Part shown: piece after piece, positions 45,030-58,099 of the stretch | How positions within the stretch are numbered: position 1 is the first letter of the stretch | How the letters are laid out: every line of letters begins with the position of its first letter | Origin: Aphrophora alni | Lineage: Eukaryota > Arthropoda > Insecta > Hemiptera > Aphrophoridae | NCBI GenBank assembly: GCA_963513935.1 | Contig: OY740777.1 | Coordinates: 15,549,092 to 15,613,091 of the forward strand | Direction: 5' to 3' | Length of the DNA: 64,000 nt | The notes under the pieces: generated by a model | Databases searched by the model: none | Seen by the model: only the letters and a program-made list of their open reading frames with translations | What the model was told of the DNA's origin: nothing | Program-made: the position numbers and the translations under genes

Positions 45030-45260
45030 TATCCCTTACCTGGATCTACACATTTTTCATGTAGTTTTGGGCTAGTTACCTTTCTTTCATTGTTTCTATC
45101 AGGTCATTTTTAACCAACTTTGATTCTTTTCCGACTTTGACGTTATTAACTAGTTCGATTGCTAAGGGTTCTTTTATTTATGGTGTTGTCTTTTTTTGTA
45201 TAGGGCTTTGATGATTGAAAATATTTCGCCTTTATTCAACAACAAAAAATAAATTCGCTT
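45030..45260 (+). repeat. Family A short interspersed repeat, copy 5
   Basis: Begins CCTGGATCTACACATTTTTC, continues ATGTAGTTTTGGG and CTTTCTTTCATTGTTTCTATC, and ends with a degenerate hallmark (ATTGAAAATATTTCGCCTTT). Confidence 0.55.
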
Positions 45261-45369
45261 ACAGCTCTCAATGGATATTTTTTTTTATTTCAAGCTCTTA
45301 TTACGACTGAAAAACTTGTTTTTATTCACTCCTTAAAAATTTTACTACTTGAGGTGTTTTCTACACCAC

Positions 45370-46020
45370 CGTTTGCCCCTTCAATCCTGGGTGCAGTAAA
45401 TCTAGGGGCTCCCTGGCAGTGCGGTTTGCCTCATAACTGGTTACAGATTAACCTATAATTCTAGTCTGTTTAACCTCCCCCCCCCACCCCGCTAGTTGGT
45501 ATTCCGCCGAGGTGGTTCATGAAAGTTCACAGTTCTGTTATCATGCACAAGGCAAAGATCGGACCAGCGCACGCTTCCATCCTTTACATCGATAAGTATT
45601 TAGATTAAGTTTCTTGGTTGTAATTTACTCTGATGTACTTCACCCAAATAATGGAACACTAGGACAGATCTTTGACCCAGGTGTCTTATATTGCGCTACA
45701 AAACTGTCATAAACCTGACACGATGTGATACGTGGCTAGTCGGGCATTTTGTCCCAGTTAGTTACCTAAGAACCACTAAGTTATTACAGTCAACCCTCTA
45801 ACTAATATTATATAATATTTAGTTTACTATAGTATAGTTTTATAATAATCATATTTTGTTTTGGCCGAATTGAGTAGTTCCCGGTCCAGTCTCACACTCA
45901 CTGTTTCCAGGGCCCATTCAAAAGTTCCACAACCTACTACCCTCACTCTCACTATCAAACCCTAAAATGTTCACATGTGTTAGTAGACTTAAACCCCCCC
46001 CCCTGCTTCGTGCTGCATAC
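45370..46020. other. GC-richer segment of unknown nature
   Basis: Base composition is visibly less AT-rich than its neighbours, with two poly(C) runs (near 45,475 and 45,996). I find no domain, tRNA-like box or repeat partner in the window. A degenerate transposon or a former exon-bearing segment are both possible. Confidence 0.3.
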
Positions 46021-46101
46021 TATTAATATTTTAATGCTATACTTTTATATAAATGTATGACAGTATAATCACGTAAAAACTTATATAAATTATCTTACCA
46101 C

Positions 46102-46712
46102 TGTTAGAAATTAAGGTAGTTTTAATTAGAATATAAACAAGTGAAAATATTATAATAATATATTAAAGTAAGAATGGAGACCAACTGTTGCGAAAGACAA
46201 ACTGGAACAATAATTATAATTAAATGCTAACCTTGCAAAGTCAGTCAACGTCACAAACTAGAGGGAGGTACATAAAGCAGGCGGGTTCTTTGTTTCACAG
46301 TAGGAATCAATCGCTTCTTGAGGAGTGTTCGGAGTGTTTGGCGAGTAAGAGAAAGATAACCTGATAGTTCGAGAGAGCAACGTTGGAAGAACTTTGCAAG
46401 AAAGGGGAACAAAGCATTGTGTATTGGAAAATTTTTAATTGTTTAATACGAAAAGTAAACAGTAGAGTCATAATAGTTGGAACCATTCTGGATTTATATA
46501 TCATATTGTAGTCGATTGGATAATATTTAAAGATTAGGAGAGATAAGCGAAAATATAATATATAAATAGATAAAAATTGCGACGATATATTTATAGTTAT
46601 TGGGATTGTTTGAATAATTAAACAGAAAGATTATTAACTTCATCACTGAACCACTGTTATAATTAATATACCTATCTGCAGAATCCAGGCGTAGAAAGGG
46701 CGATTTCTAACA
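46102..46712 (+). mobile_element. Solo LTR, 611 bp, with CCAC target-site duplication
   Basis: Starts TGTTAGAAAT and ends ATTTCTAACA, a 10-bp inverted terminus with the canonical TG...CA, and is flanked by CCAC on both sides (46,098-46,101 and 46,713-46,716). A 4-bp duplication fits several LTR superfamilies. No internal coding region is attached, so it is the product of LTR-LTR recombination. Orientation is arbitrary but the plus strand has a TATA-like AATATATAAATAG near 46,558. Some spaced similarity to 22,496-22,957 suggests a common family. Confidence 0.65.
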
Positions 46713-46984
46713 CCACTCTACCCTTAATTCTAATACTATATTCTAAATTATATCAACAAGTTAAGAACTTGTCAACAAACATGAAACTATTTTTAAAAAA
46801 TTAACAAAACATATATGAAGAAAGACTCTAGTATTCTCAATAAAGTTTTAAAAAATTACTTAATAAGTAATAAATCTAAACATCTATACACATCTATAGG
46901 CACACATAAATGCATATCCTCTGCTGTTTATTATAATGAGTACTAGAGCCCTGTATGTTATTATAATATACTGAGGAAATCTAC

Positions 46985-47170
46985 ACCTTTTTTCATGTAG
47001 TCTTGAGTAAGATCCCTCTATTTCATCATTCTATCTCTTGTTCTCTTCTAACCTTAATTGCTATTAGAAGATTCTAGGGCTAGGGGTCTTTATTTTGTAC
47101 ACTCTTCTTCCTCTTTGTACAAGGCGATATAACCGAGAGGTTTTCGTCTTAAAGACAAATTAAAATAGTT
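46985..47170 (+). repeat. Family A short interspersed repeat, copy 6
   Basis: Reads AAATCTACACCTTTTTTCAT, GTAGTCTTGAGTAAGATCCC, TTTCATCATTCTATCTC and the hallmark ATAACCGAGAGGTTTTCGTC. It abuts family E copy 2; in family E copy 1 the neighbouring family A copy lies on the other side, so the two are independent insertions. Confidence 0.65.
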
Positions 47171-47184
47171 TTTTTTTGAAGTAA

Positions 47185-47790
47185 TTACTGAAAAGATATT
47201 ATGTTGGACTTTTTATTTGGTTTTGGAGATACGCGAGTGAGTAAAATTGGGCAATTGTTCAATATTTTTAAATCTTTTATTTTTGAATCTCCGTTAGATT
47301 TCAACTTTCCCAAAACACTGTATAATGACTACCAACCATTGGCAGCTAATTATTACAGTTACAATTTGTTAATTGCAGAGCTCTTGCTGTACAGTCTCAT
47401 GGGAAATATCCAGAGAACGATGCAATATCTGTGTATTCAAAAATAAAAATTATATTTTCCTGCTCCCGTTTTGTCATTATTTACTCTTTAAACAAACAAT
47501 GAAGCGACGTTAGATAAAAGTACCGTTTTAGATTGAAATTATACTAAGTATAACAAAACTAACTATATACATATCTTTTATTATATACGATTTGTTAATA
47601 TAGATCTAATTTTAGTTTTTCAAACGTTTAATTTATTGGATTAATCAAAAGAGTCTAAAAAAGAAGACTCAATTAAATCAATATTGTGACAGAGAAATAT
47701 TAGGTTTCCCCTGTCAATAGATCTGTTTTATGAAAAGCTATATTCTTTACAAAGACTGATATTCGCCGACAATAAATGACGTACAAATAT
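47185..47790 (+). repeat. Family E direct repeat, copy 2
   Basis: Partner of 44,345-44,970. The 81-codon frame 47,201-47,446 is open in this copy only and shows no known domain, so I do not call it a gene. Confidence 0.7.
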
Positions 47791-50700
47791 TTAGATAGTA
47801 AGTCGTATTGTAGAGTAGTTTACAAATCTTACTGAATAAATTGCTATTTCAATCTCTTTTGACGTCTGAGAAATGTTTTTTATCTGCCTCCTTTAAAAGT
47901 AATCTGAACATTACTTAAAGTAAAACATGTTTAAAGTAAACATTATTAGTAAAAGTATTTCTTATTACAAGAACATTTATAGAAATGCATGTCAGTGTAA
48001 TCACTTGATAAATATTGAGTGTTGTACTAAATAAACCCTAACTATAATAGATAGCCTGACATATTATATTAATAATTAACGATTAGTCATCAAAGATTCA
48101 ACTACTTACAAAGAAATAAACAAAATTCAAATAATGTACGTCCCTTTAACATTAATCAAATTAAAATAGATAACTTAATAATAAACCTCCGTAAATATAC
48201 ACATACATACAACACTCCCTCTAAAGCACAGCAATTAGATTCATTCTGGATTAATAGTAGTAATAATAATATAGTAACATTTTAATACGATAGGAGAGTG
48301 TCGTTAATAATTGTAATTGAGTACTGAACCATTTGAATATATTGAAAATAAAGAACCCGGGCAGTTTAAGGGAACAAATCCTAACAATACCTAACATCAA
48401 ACTTGATCTATGTCTTGGTTGTTTTAGCAAATAACCAAATCTGGTATTATAATAATAAAATAGGTATCCAATTGGATACATATGTAAATAATCTTTACAT
48501 TCATTACAAAATCAAAAATATACAAGTTAATAATTATCACAATACCAGTTTCAACAAACAGCAGCTTACAATGTTCTATTAATCTGATTTTGTTAATATT
48601 CTTAATGTTTTTTTCTGTAAAATTAAAATCTTTTGCATGTTCATTACTTTTCCCTCGATGAGAAGTCCATATCTTAGAATGATTTCAAAGAAAACATATT
48701 ACGCCATTTTTAAATATTTAAAAGTTACTTACCTCTTAAGATTCACTAATATAAAAATCACCCTCGACAACTTCTTAACATAATCTATATGCTCTGCCCA
48801 GGAGATCATATTATCCCAAGTAAAGTTACATCTTTACATAAGCAGGCTTAAAACTAGGTAATATTTGTTTTGAAAAATGTCTAAATGTTTTTAAGTCTTT
48901 TCTTCATTCAAAAATAGTATATTTATTTCAATCAATTCATTTGCTTTGTTTAAAACACCAGTTGCCACGTTATCCAATTGGAAAATGTCTCAGTGACTAA
49001 TCAGCAAAGAAGTGTCATCTGCATTCTGCATCTGCATAATAATTGTGGAACATAATGCACAAATCTACAGCTCACTAGCGGTACTTTCACAATGACAAGC
49101 TGCACAGAAAACTTAAGTATTGATGCATAAGTACAGTAGATGTATAAATCCAAACGTGTTCAGAAATTTCTGAACTTTTCGTTTTAAATCCTGAAAGTTG
49201 ACATACAAAAGGAAAACTTCATAAATAAAATATTCTCATCTTTTCCTCCATAATGTAAATCCGTGTAGGGTTCAGTTGTTGTTGGAAATACATTACACAG
49301 GAAACATTAAAAATGTTTTTCGTTGCTCATTGTACAACAGTATGTTCAGAGAATTGTAGTGTAATATTAAAATGGATTGATTTATCACGGGCTTGTAAAA
49401 TCTAACGTGAAGAAAATTAGTTTTTAATTTTATCACTTTATGTTTTTGAAATGTAACACATTTTGTTGTATGGTGAAACAAAACAAAAGAATTAATTATT
49501 AGTACCAATGTAAGTAGTTAGTAGTGACATGTTTAGTGGTATTTGTTTACATTATTTAATAGTTGTTATTTCATAGCAAGATTAGAAAATAAATTTACAC
49601 CCTTAGTACTGACATTTCGTGAAATATGACTACAAATACTTTTTGTTTCAATAGTTCTTCAATTGCTTTGTTTTTATAAATGATTAAAGCCATTATGTGT
49701 GGATCTATGACTTAGTTCAGCGTTGTTTTTGTATAGTTTATTTTAGATTGACAGAAGAGTCACCGATTTGGACAAAATTCGTAATTTTTGTAGACCTAAT
49801 ATATCAAACGTTTGAAGAAAAGTTTTTTTTTCCAAACAGTTTAACAGATTTTTACAAAATTACTAAATTGAAATTCTATTTATATTTGTTTGTTAATTGA
49901 CATCACTGTAATATATTCGAACACTAATTTAAAAAAATATATTTAGATTTTAATTAAACAAATAATGGGGTCAACATAAAATCCATAAGTTTAAATTTTA
50001 ACTTGTAAAAAATCATAATTTCAGATCCTGACCTATCAAATAAAAAAGTTGGGCAATGTGGAAATGACTAACTCAGACACAAGTAAATTGATTTGGGGGC
50101 TGTTTAAATTGTAGTTGATGTAAAGAGCGTTTTATATGACAGGTTAGGTTCCTTATTTTCTCTTTATATTTTCCTAAATCGTAATTGTTTTTAGTTATGA
50201 GTTCACACAAAAGTTACGGTAAGTTAAAAAAATATTCACTGAAGTCAGTATAGTCGATTTAAAGAAAGTTTTCAATCTCAAGTTGATACTTTTAAATATA
50301 AAAACTACAATCCTCCATTTTGACTGATGAACGTTGAACAAATCAACTTTGTTACATTTACCAGCAACATACTTCCAAACAAAACCAAACAATACATTCA
50401 TTTTCATTAAGAAACCAAAGATGGGGACATTTTATTTCCAAAGCTATCCTCTATAAGCCTGCTTTCAGGATTTATAAATCTCGAGTTTAAAATAGAAAGT
50501 TCTGAATATTCTGAATATTTCAAAAAATATATTTAGATTTTTAATTGTACCTCATTAGTTAGGTCTTCTGTGTAGATTCTTCATTGTGAAATTATCTGGA
50601 GTTGTAGAATTGTTTATTGTTATTTAAATATTTAGAAAAATATATACAATATAATTAAATTAATAAACACACCACACATACACACAAACTCTTATAGAGT

Positions 50701-51984
50701 TAAAACAAAAGATACCATACTTTAAAGGCTTACGTTTTATTACTTCTTAAAGGGGGTATTAAATACAGTTAATACAAAGACTGACCCTCTACACCTAAAT
50801 ACTAATATAAAACAATAAATAATATAATATACAATAATATTAATATAATAGTAATATATAATATTATATTATAAACAATAATAATATATAACATCTATAG
50901 AATTTAGTAATTTAAAGTTAATAATTAATTATTTTTCAAAATTTAAAAACACCACATTTAGTGTTTAAAAAAAAAGGTTTCTACTACTTTCTAATTGAAG
51001 CTGTTTTTAAAAGCGAAACGTTGAATTGATCCATATTATGTTGTTTAATATATGTGTAATTACGTTTTTCAAATCCATCCGTACATAATTCTACCCACAA
51101 AACCACCCCCACTCTATTAACTATTGTAAATATGCATTCAAACATTCCACTGTAAAGTAACAACACCCTTGTGAACAATTGATGAATGTTTTATTGCGCA
51201 CTAAAGTTTTACAGTGTTTCGTCCTTAGGGAGAACAGTTAGTTGTAAATTATTTGAATGTTTATTTTATTATATTAACGTGTTTTGTTTTTAATTTTACT
51301 TTAAAGTAGTTTCTATAGAGAATATCATATGATAGGTAAAATAAATCGATTGTGGATTTTTTTTTACGGGTATTTACGTTTTGAATTGTACTATTTGAGT
51401 TCCCAAAACTGTTTTTTTTTAAATATATCTGGAACGTTTTTTCTCATTAATTCGATAGCACGAAGTTTGTGGTTAGCTACCACACAAAAATCGCCTCTAA
51501 CTATTTTAATATGATTATGTTAAGTGTAACCTCTAAGGGCCTAAATAAAAAGTATGGGTTGCCACTGTCGAAATATACATGTTCGTTAAGTAAAAACACC
51601 AATAAAGGGCATTACGATTGTAAAAGATGTAATTTCTCAAAATCCGCTCTACAGATTTCGATAACTTTTTATATATATGAGGTTTAAATCCTCAAATTGC
51701 AAAGAAGAAGTATTGCAGTTCACAAATAATTGACAAAACACAAAAATTAACGTTGACCGTAGTCATTATAAAATCTATTTCAATTTCAAATACGATTGGA
51801 AAGATGATAAACCATTTATTAAATATTTAAACTATAAAATATATACCAAGGTGAGAATTTTAATCAGAAGTGAAACACATTTAGTTCCTAATTATTTACA
51901 TTATTTTTTTTTCAATGATGGCATCCATTGTTTATTTTCAATTTCTGACAACTAACGAACTGAAATTTTTGGTCACGAGTAATT
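47791..51984. other. Long AT-rich interval, nothing recognised
   Basis: Simple AT-rich stretches such as the AATAT-rich tract near 50,815-50,900 are present. Short frames (for example 49,697-49,900 and 51,469-51,687) lack known domains. No repeat partner was noticed elsewhere in the window. Confidence 0.4.
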
Positions 51985-52282
51985 TAGATTGGTTTTATTT
52001 GGTTTTGGGGATGGGAAAGTGAGAAGGTTTGTGCAATTTACTCATTATTTTGTGTTTCTAACTTTAAACCAGTAAACAAGAATTAGGTTTAATAAGATTT
52101 GTACTGCTATAAGGTGAGGATGGTCTAAAAAAAAACATTAATTGATTAATTGTGCAAGTCCTCAATGCACCTCTTATTAATAGGGATTTGCACAACGCCA
52201 ATACGTTCACAGTTTGCTGAAAATATTTACAATTGAAGTGTTTTATTGTGAGGTAACTATTGATCATGAAATATTATTTATA

Positions 52283-52387
52283 ATGGTCGTTTTAGATCAT
52301 CGTTGCCATCTATGTCGGGACAAGTTTTATAGAAAGTCATTGTATTCTCACCTAAATGCTAGGATACATTGTAGAAAATTATCATAA
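52283..52387 (+). CDS. Short frame with a C2H2 zinc-finger-like motif (fragment)
   Basis: From ATG at 52,283 the frame encodes 34 aa ending at TAA 52,385-52,387. It contains CHLCRDKFYRKSLYSHLN then ARIH: C-X2-C-X3-F-X4-L-X2-H-X5-H. That has every key residue of a C2H2 finger but is one residue shorter than consensus between Phe and Leu. The frame stays open upstream for about 35 codons before a stop, with no further finger. It is likely a decayed exon or transposon-captured fragment; a chance match cannot be excluded. Confidence 0.3.
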   Translation: MVVLDHRCHLCRDKFYRKSLYSHLNARIHCRKLS

Positions 52388-52609
52388 AAACTTGACACTG
52401 AAAAAGAAAGATGATTTAAGAAGTTTTATCAATAACTCTGAATAAAAAACAATTTATAAGTTGTCAAGAAAGTCATAAAATAATAACGAGTGCCGCCTAT
52501 TGTATAGGGGCAGATTTATTTCAATTATATTATACATCATTTAGAGCTGCTTAATTAAAGACAGACTTTTGATAAAACTGATCTCCAGATGAAGATATAA
52601 TAAGTAGAA

Positions 52610-52860
52610 ACCCCGAGGTGGACCAGCTGGATTTAAACCATTTAACTTGTAGTTTTGAGTTATATCCCTCGTTTTTAAATTTACTTATTTGACTCTTCAT
52701 TCTCGTCCCACCCTGATGTTACTAGAGTAGTTGATAACTGGGGAGGGGGGGTATTTATTGTATGTTTTTGTCTTCATTTTTATTATAAAACGATGATGAC
52801 CGAGAGGTTTTTCATCCCTAAATATCAAGACAAAATGAAATATTTGTTTTAAGAAGAAAA
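52610..52860 (+). repeat. Family A short interspersed repeat, copy 7
   Basis: Contains GACCAGCTGGATTTAAACC, TTGTAGTTTTGAGTTATATC, a central GT-rich part and the hallmark GATGACCGAGAGGTTTTTCA. Confidence 0.6.
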
Positions 52861-53389
52861 GACAATTTAAGTTAATTTTTTTTTTAACACGGTTGAAAGA
52901 TGTGCTTTTATATGTAAGTACATATTTGTTTCGTTCACTGTAATATAAAATAAATTTTACACAACTTCACTTTTTTATAGTTAAAAATGAATAAATAGAA
53001 AATGTGTACTAAAGCAAATAATGTTAATCCATGGAGTCGGTAGATATTGCGATGATCTGGAGTTATTTCCCATGGGATTGTGTGAAGCAGGAGATCTGTA
53101 TTTAACAAATTGCAACCGAAGCAATGAATCAACAGCGGTCGTGCAGTCATTAATATATAAATGAACAGGGAATTTTGGTTATAAATATTTGTATAACAAA
53201 TGGTTAAGATCAGATATAAATTGTTACTGACAAAATGTTATATTTTCTCCTTTTCTGAATGTTTAAAATATCTTAATATTAGACCTATGAAAATATCTAG
53301 TTATGTGCACTCTTCTTTTGCTTTTGTACTGTATTCGTCAAACAATTTTAAACGACAATGTGGACTAGATTCAAAATTACACTACTATT
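52861..53389. other. AT-rich interval, nothing recognised
   Basis: No feature was recognised. Confidence 0.35.
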
Positions 53390-53780
53390 TTTTAATATAG
53401 GATAAATCATTAGAAAACCCACGTTAGGTCCATTCTTGTAGATTTAGTAATATTCTACGGCTCTCTTTGCTTTGTTGTATTGGTTATATATTCTTTGTAT
53501 TATTTTGGAACTATATCTGTACACCTGCAATTTAAATTGCAATACAAAGACATATTTGTTTGGATGCGTTTCATTTAAGAATATAGATATGTTATCTTGA
53601 TACAGTTAATTATTATGTGATTCCGGTAGATGGAGATAAAAATGGGTGAATAGAAACAAACACAATGTAATTATTAGAGCTGTCAGAAATGTGTTTACTC
53701 TGGTAGCAAATAAAATCATTTTTCCTGGATGATGGAAATGAGTAGTTCACTCTATATCTAATGTTTTCCTTTATAAACAG
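53390..53780 (+). repeat. Family F direct repeat, copy 1
   Basis: Collinear with 57,185-57,560: TATATTCTTTGTATTATTTT, CTGTACACCTGCAATTTAAA against CTGTATATATCCATTGTAAA, ATACAAAGACATATTTGTTT, GGTAGATGGAGATAAA against GATAGGTGGAGTTAAA, and AAACACAATGTAATTATTAG against AAACAAAATATAATTACTG. Non-coding. Confidence 0.6.
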
Positions 53781-53859
53781 TTCTCGTTACAATAAGTTCT
53801 TTCTCTTTAACCATCATTTTTCTCGCGGAAGAAGCCAGTAAAGTATTTCTTGAAAACAA

Positions 53860-54010
53860 TGGGACGAGTGATGTAACGATTCACTAAGACAAGAATTGTT
53901 CAATGAACTGGGTCATCAGGAACTGTCTGTGGCGCTCATATTACCGCGGCTGGAGGTGCTGCTGGATCTTGATTCTCCTTCCAACCGTGTCCTATTTGTT
54001 TCCTAGAGTT
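53860..54010. other. GC-rich island without an assigned function
   Basis: Locally GC-rich for this window. One plus-strand frame reads NDSLRQELFNELGHQELSVA and on to a stop at about 54,004, some 40 codons, matching no family I can name. Possibly an old exon. Confidence 0.25.
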
Positions 54011-55129
54011 GTATAGATGGTTTTATAGATGAACAATTTTCTATAAGGTGTTTTCAGCCAAACTCTACTTATACACTGAGCATTTCGGCTTTACTAGAGA
54101 TGAGGGTTTTATTTAATAGTACGTCTTATCAGCGTTGAGTAGATCGACAATACTTGTGGTAATATATATTAAATAAATTTTATTGGTACAACTAATTTTT
54201 TGTACAATAAAATGGGAAAGTAATTAAATTTTGAGTTATAAAACAAATAAATTTCTGATGATGTTTGAAATCAATTTGTAGCTTAGAGAAAATTACAGTT
54301 TTTTTCCCCCGGTGACGAATAAAATTACAATTTGTATTCAAGGACATGATTTAATTACTTGTTTTACATATGAAACTAGATTTAAATTTTAAAATGAATA
54401 ATAATGTTCAATCAACGCTTTCCAGTTTAAAATGGATGAAATGGATTGATTACTAATGAGTCAATTAACGTTTTCCCCTTTTGAAATATAAATTTATTAA
54501 TAACTAAACACTGCTTTCCTCAACATTTTCCATTTTAGATTGTTCAATCTGAATCCTCTAATTATTTGTTGATATCAGTTAAATACAGGGATTAAAAATT
54601 ATTTTTGAAAATAAAACATTTATTTTTGAAATGAATATAAAGTCAATTGAGTGATGATCGTTTATTATTATTTTAAATTACAAAAAAAACAATGAACTAT
54701 GTACATGCAGTTTTGTAAGACAAATTTTAATCTGTTCTGAATGTCAAGGTTATCGCTATAGAGTCCATGGTCAATTCTATATTTAGCGAAACCTGCAAGC
54801 AGAGTCCTGTTTAGCTTCTTGTAGAGTTTAATTCAGAGTAATAGAGAAAGACAGATTTGCTGCCTATGCAAAATATCTTTAAAATTTAGAAACATTAGAA
54901 GTCCACACCAAAAATAGTTAAGGGCTTCCATCGTCTGTAATGCAAAGTAAATAATATAGGATTTGTTTATAAATTTTAAAAAAAAGTTTTTGAAACCAAA
55001 GGAAAAGGTTTTGTTCTAAATAAAATACTGGTTAAATAACTTCAGGATTTTTTGTTACTTAAATTACTAGACCACGCCGTCGATTCTATATGAACCAGGT
55101 AATGCACCATTAATATAGTATTTCCTTTC
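54011..55129. other. AT-rich interval, nothing recognised
   Basis: No feature was recognised. Confidence 0.35.
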
Positions 55130-55435
55130 CTTTAAAAGTTATAGTTTATAATTTATTTTATTAATTATCTTTTGAAGTAATTTTTTACTAAACCTTTACT
55201 CATGAGAACTTTGTAAATCTCTCAGAATCTGTATTATCTTACAAGCTCAAAGCTTGACTTATGTAAAATAATTTATATTTTTTATTAGGTATTGAAATAT
55301 TAAAATTTTATATTTATTAATCATCTTATGAAATAATTTTCAACTGAACTATGTACTCACGAGTACTTTATATAAATCTCTCTGAATCTGTTTTATCCTG
55401 TATACTCAAAGCTTGTCTAATATTAAAAAGTTATA
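55130..55435. repeat. Tandem duplication, about 150-bp unit
   Basis: The two units share TTTATTAAT(T/C)ATCTT, GAAATAATTTT or GAAGTAATTTTT, ACTCATGAGAACTTTGTAAA against ACTCACGAGTACTTTATATA, ATCTCTC(A/T)GAATCTGT and CTCAAAGCTTG. A third, weak copy may follow to about 55,600. Confidence 0.65.
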
Positions 55436-55600
55436 ACAATTATTTTTCTTCATTTGATATTTCATTCATTGAGTTCTTAATAATTGAGAAAAATTCCTTT
55501 TCCAAAATTATACAAAATTAATTTCATAGCTGTTCCTTAAAAAAAATTAACAAACTATTAGAGCTTTATAAAATCTCAATTTTTCCTTTGATTAAAACAA

Positions 55601-57184
55601 CTAATTTAATGAATCTTGCAGCATTTAGTTTCTGTCAAGTGATGAACGCATTAAAATGTTCACTGGTATATGAATATTCATGAATAAACAAAAATAAGAA
55701 AATAGGAAAAAAACAAGAACAATTGGGATACATACATTGGGATGACCTGGTCATATCTTCGTATAATAAATCAATCTTTTCTAAATGTAATAATTATTGC
55801 TCTTAATTTTGGGAATATATTTTTTAAAATTTTATATTCGTGGTGAAGCTAACTAAATTTATTTGATGCACCAGTTTTTGTATTACTAATATTGCAAACG
55901 CCTATGAAGTAAAATATTTATTAAATGTTTTAATTGTAATTATACTTTTTTATTCAAATAAATATACCGATATTACATTGGCTTTTCTAAAATTTAATAC
56001 AGCTCAATAATAGTATTACAATTAAACATTTGTATGTCTATATTTTCCATGGTTAACTTATCAAAAAGGTTTTGTTAGTTTTATGAATTTCTTACGTAGA
56101 ATAAAAAAAAGTATGTTTTGATTCTTTGTAAACCTCACTTTTTTCTTAAAGTGATAATTCAACATCAAAAGTCAAATACAATTAGGATTTACGCGATTAT
56201 GATTACGGAAACAATTGCAATTATTTTTGCCACACCTTAACTTAATCGTCGTCAGAAGTGAATAATAATTACCATGGCGTTCAAAGAAGAATTAAACGAA
56301 GTGCAAACAAACTAATTTACTTTAATAAGCGACATAAACTCGCTGCTTCTCATAAATTAAAATTTTTGACTCTTAGGAGAATTTAAATAATGGTTTGTCA
56401 TTTGCCATTTAAACAAAAAAATATTTATTGGATAAGTTACAAAAAACAACAAGTTTTTCTTCATTGCGTTTGGGTATAAATTTGCGATCTAATCATCACC
56501 AGCAAAAACTAAAATAAATTTTAGTATAATCAAGTTAAATCTACAGAAGCAAGGAATTTGTATTTTAATTTTTCTCTCTCTCTGATAGATTCCAATTTAT
56601 TTATTGTAATTTATAATATTTGTAATGTATACTGTATGTTAGTTTCGTTACTGTTAATAGTACATATTACAATTTTATATACTAGTATAATTTAAATCTG
56701 TAGTGAGCTCTTTAAGAAAAATCAGTTGATTAAAACGTCAAAGGATAAAAGCAACGAGTGAAACTCAGCGTTGTGTACAATTTATGTAGAATCAGCCGAA
56801 AGATGTTTTTTTACAGCTGGATTTAATTTCATTAATAAAATCATGACAGTTTTGTGAAGTAATTAGGACTAGTTTTACAATTCCAGGAGTTAATAGTAAG
56901 TATACTGCAATAGGGATGTAAATGTTCTTGCAGGGGAAGCTATAAATTCGAAGTGAGGTTGAAAAGAATACTCTAAATTATGACATTAAACACGCTATCG
57001 CATTCTAAATAAATGCAGCAGCATTTTCAGCAATCATGTCCTTTTCCATCAAAGGAAGGTTTACGTTAGGAAGATATTATAGAAGTTGCACGAGCAGATA
57101 ATATGGAGTATTACAACTTAAGTGGAAGTGTTACATATAATTTTAAACTAAAATGTGTTTTTCCTGTAATTTAGTCTAAGATGA
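55601..57184. other. AT-rich interval, nothing recognised
   Basis: Contains a short CT dinucleotide tract near 56,573. No gene was recognised. Confidence 0.4.
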
Positions 57185-57560
57185 GGTAAATTATCAGAAA
57201 CCTACATTACTGCCAAGCTATCAAATTTAATAATAACCCTCTGAATTTTACCAGTTATGTATTCTTTGATTTATTGTTGTACTTTATCTGTATATATCCA
57301 TTGTAAATTACAATGCAAAATCCATATATGTTTGATTCATACTTCAGTTAACAATATGCAAATATTATCCTCTATAAGCTAATGATTTGCTGTTTGTGAT
57401 AGGTGGAGTTAAACATGACTGATGGAAATAAACAAAATATAATTACTGAAGTCTTCACAAAATGTAGTTGGATAAGTATATAACTTTTATCTTTGGCGGA
57501 AATAGGGAAAATTTAATTCCAAATAACTTATTAGCCATCTCTATTGTTTGGTTTGTAAAT
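57185..57560 (+). repeat. Family F direct repeat, copy 2
   Basis: Partner of 53,390-53,780, same orientation, offset about 3.8 kb. Confidence 0.6.
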
Positions 57561-58099
57561 CATATATTACAGGCTTTAAATACCATTTAATACTCCCTTC
57601 AGGTAACTCCTTCCTCCCACACTAGCGCATTCTGAACGTCAACCCACAAAACAACAACTGTTCAACCCACATATTAAAGACTCGCTTTATGCTATGAGAC
57701 TTCTTAGATATAAATTCTATGCTTACTTTTTCCTGTCCTCTCCTGTTCTTTAACAATCCTGTTTCTTTTTCTCAAATTTTCTATGTTAGTCAGATGCTTA
57801 GCAACCATGGAACGTTCTATGGAGCAGTCAAGGATCACTTTAGCTGTATCAACCTAAATACTAAACTATAGATTTAAATCAATTAAGTAGTGAAAATTCA
57901 AAATTATTTATGAACAAGTAACATTTAACTGTGGAGTCAGTACAAATCATAAAGAGTTATGTGATACAGCAACAGAATCAATAAAACCATCAATTTTGTT
58001 TACGGCTTTTAATGGAACATTCAGCGTCAGTTCCTCTTGTGACACAGCAGATACCTAAACTGTAAATTCGGTCTTCACTAGCCATACCACAATCAATGA
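57561..58099. other. Interval without recognised feature
   Basis: Slightly less AT-rich around 57,600-57,800; no domain was seen. Confidence 0.35.

Noticed and set aside
47201..47446. 81-codon frame in family E copy 2
   Set aside because: Broken by indels in copy 1 at 44.4 kb; no domain.
53940..53965. ATTACCGCGGCTG, which matches a conserved 18S rRNA stretch on the minus strand
   Set aside because: The match stops after about 13 bases and the flanks bear no resemblance to rRNA, so it is chance.
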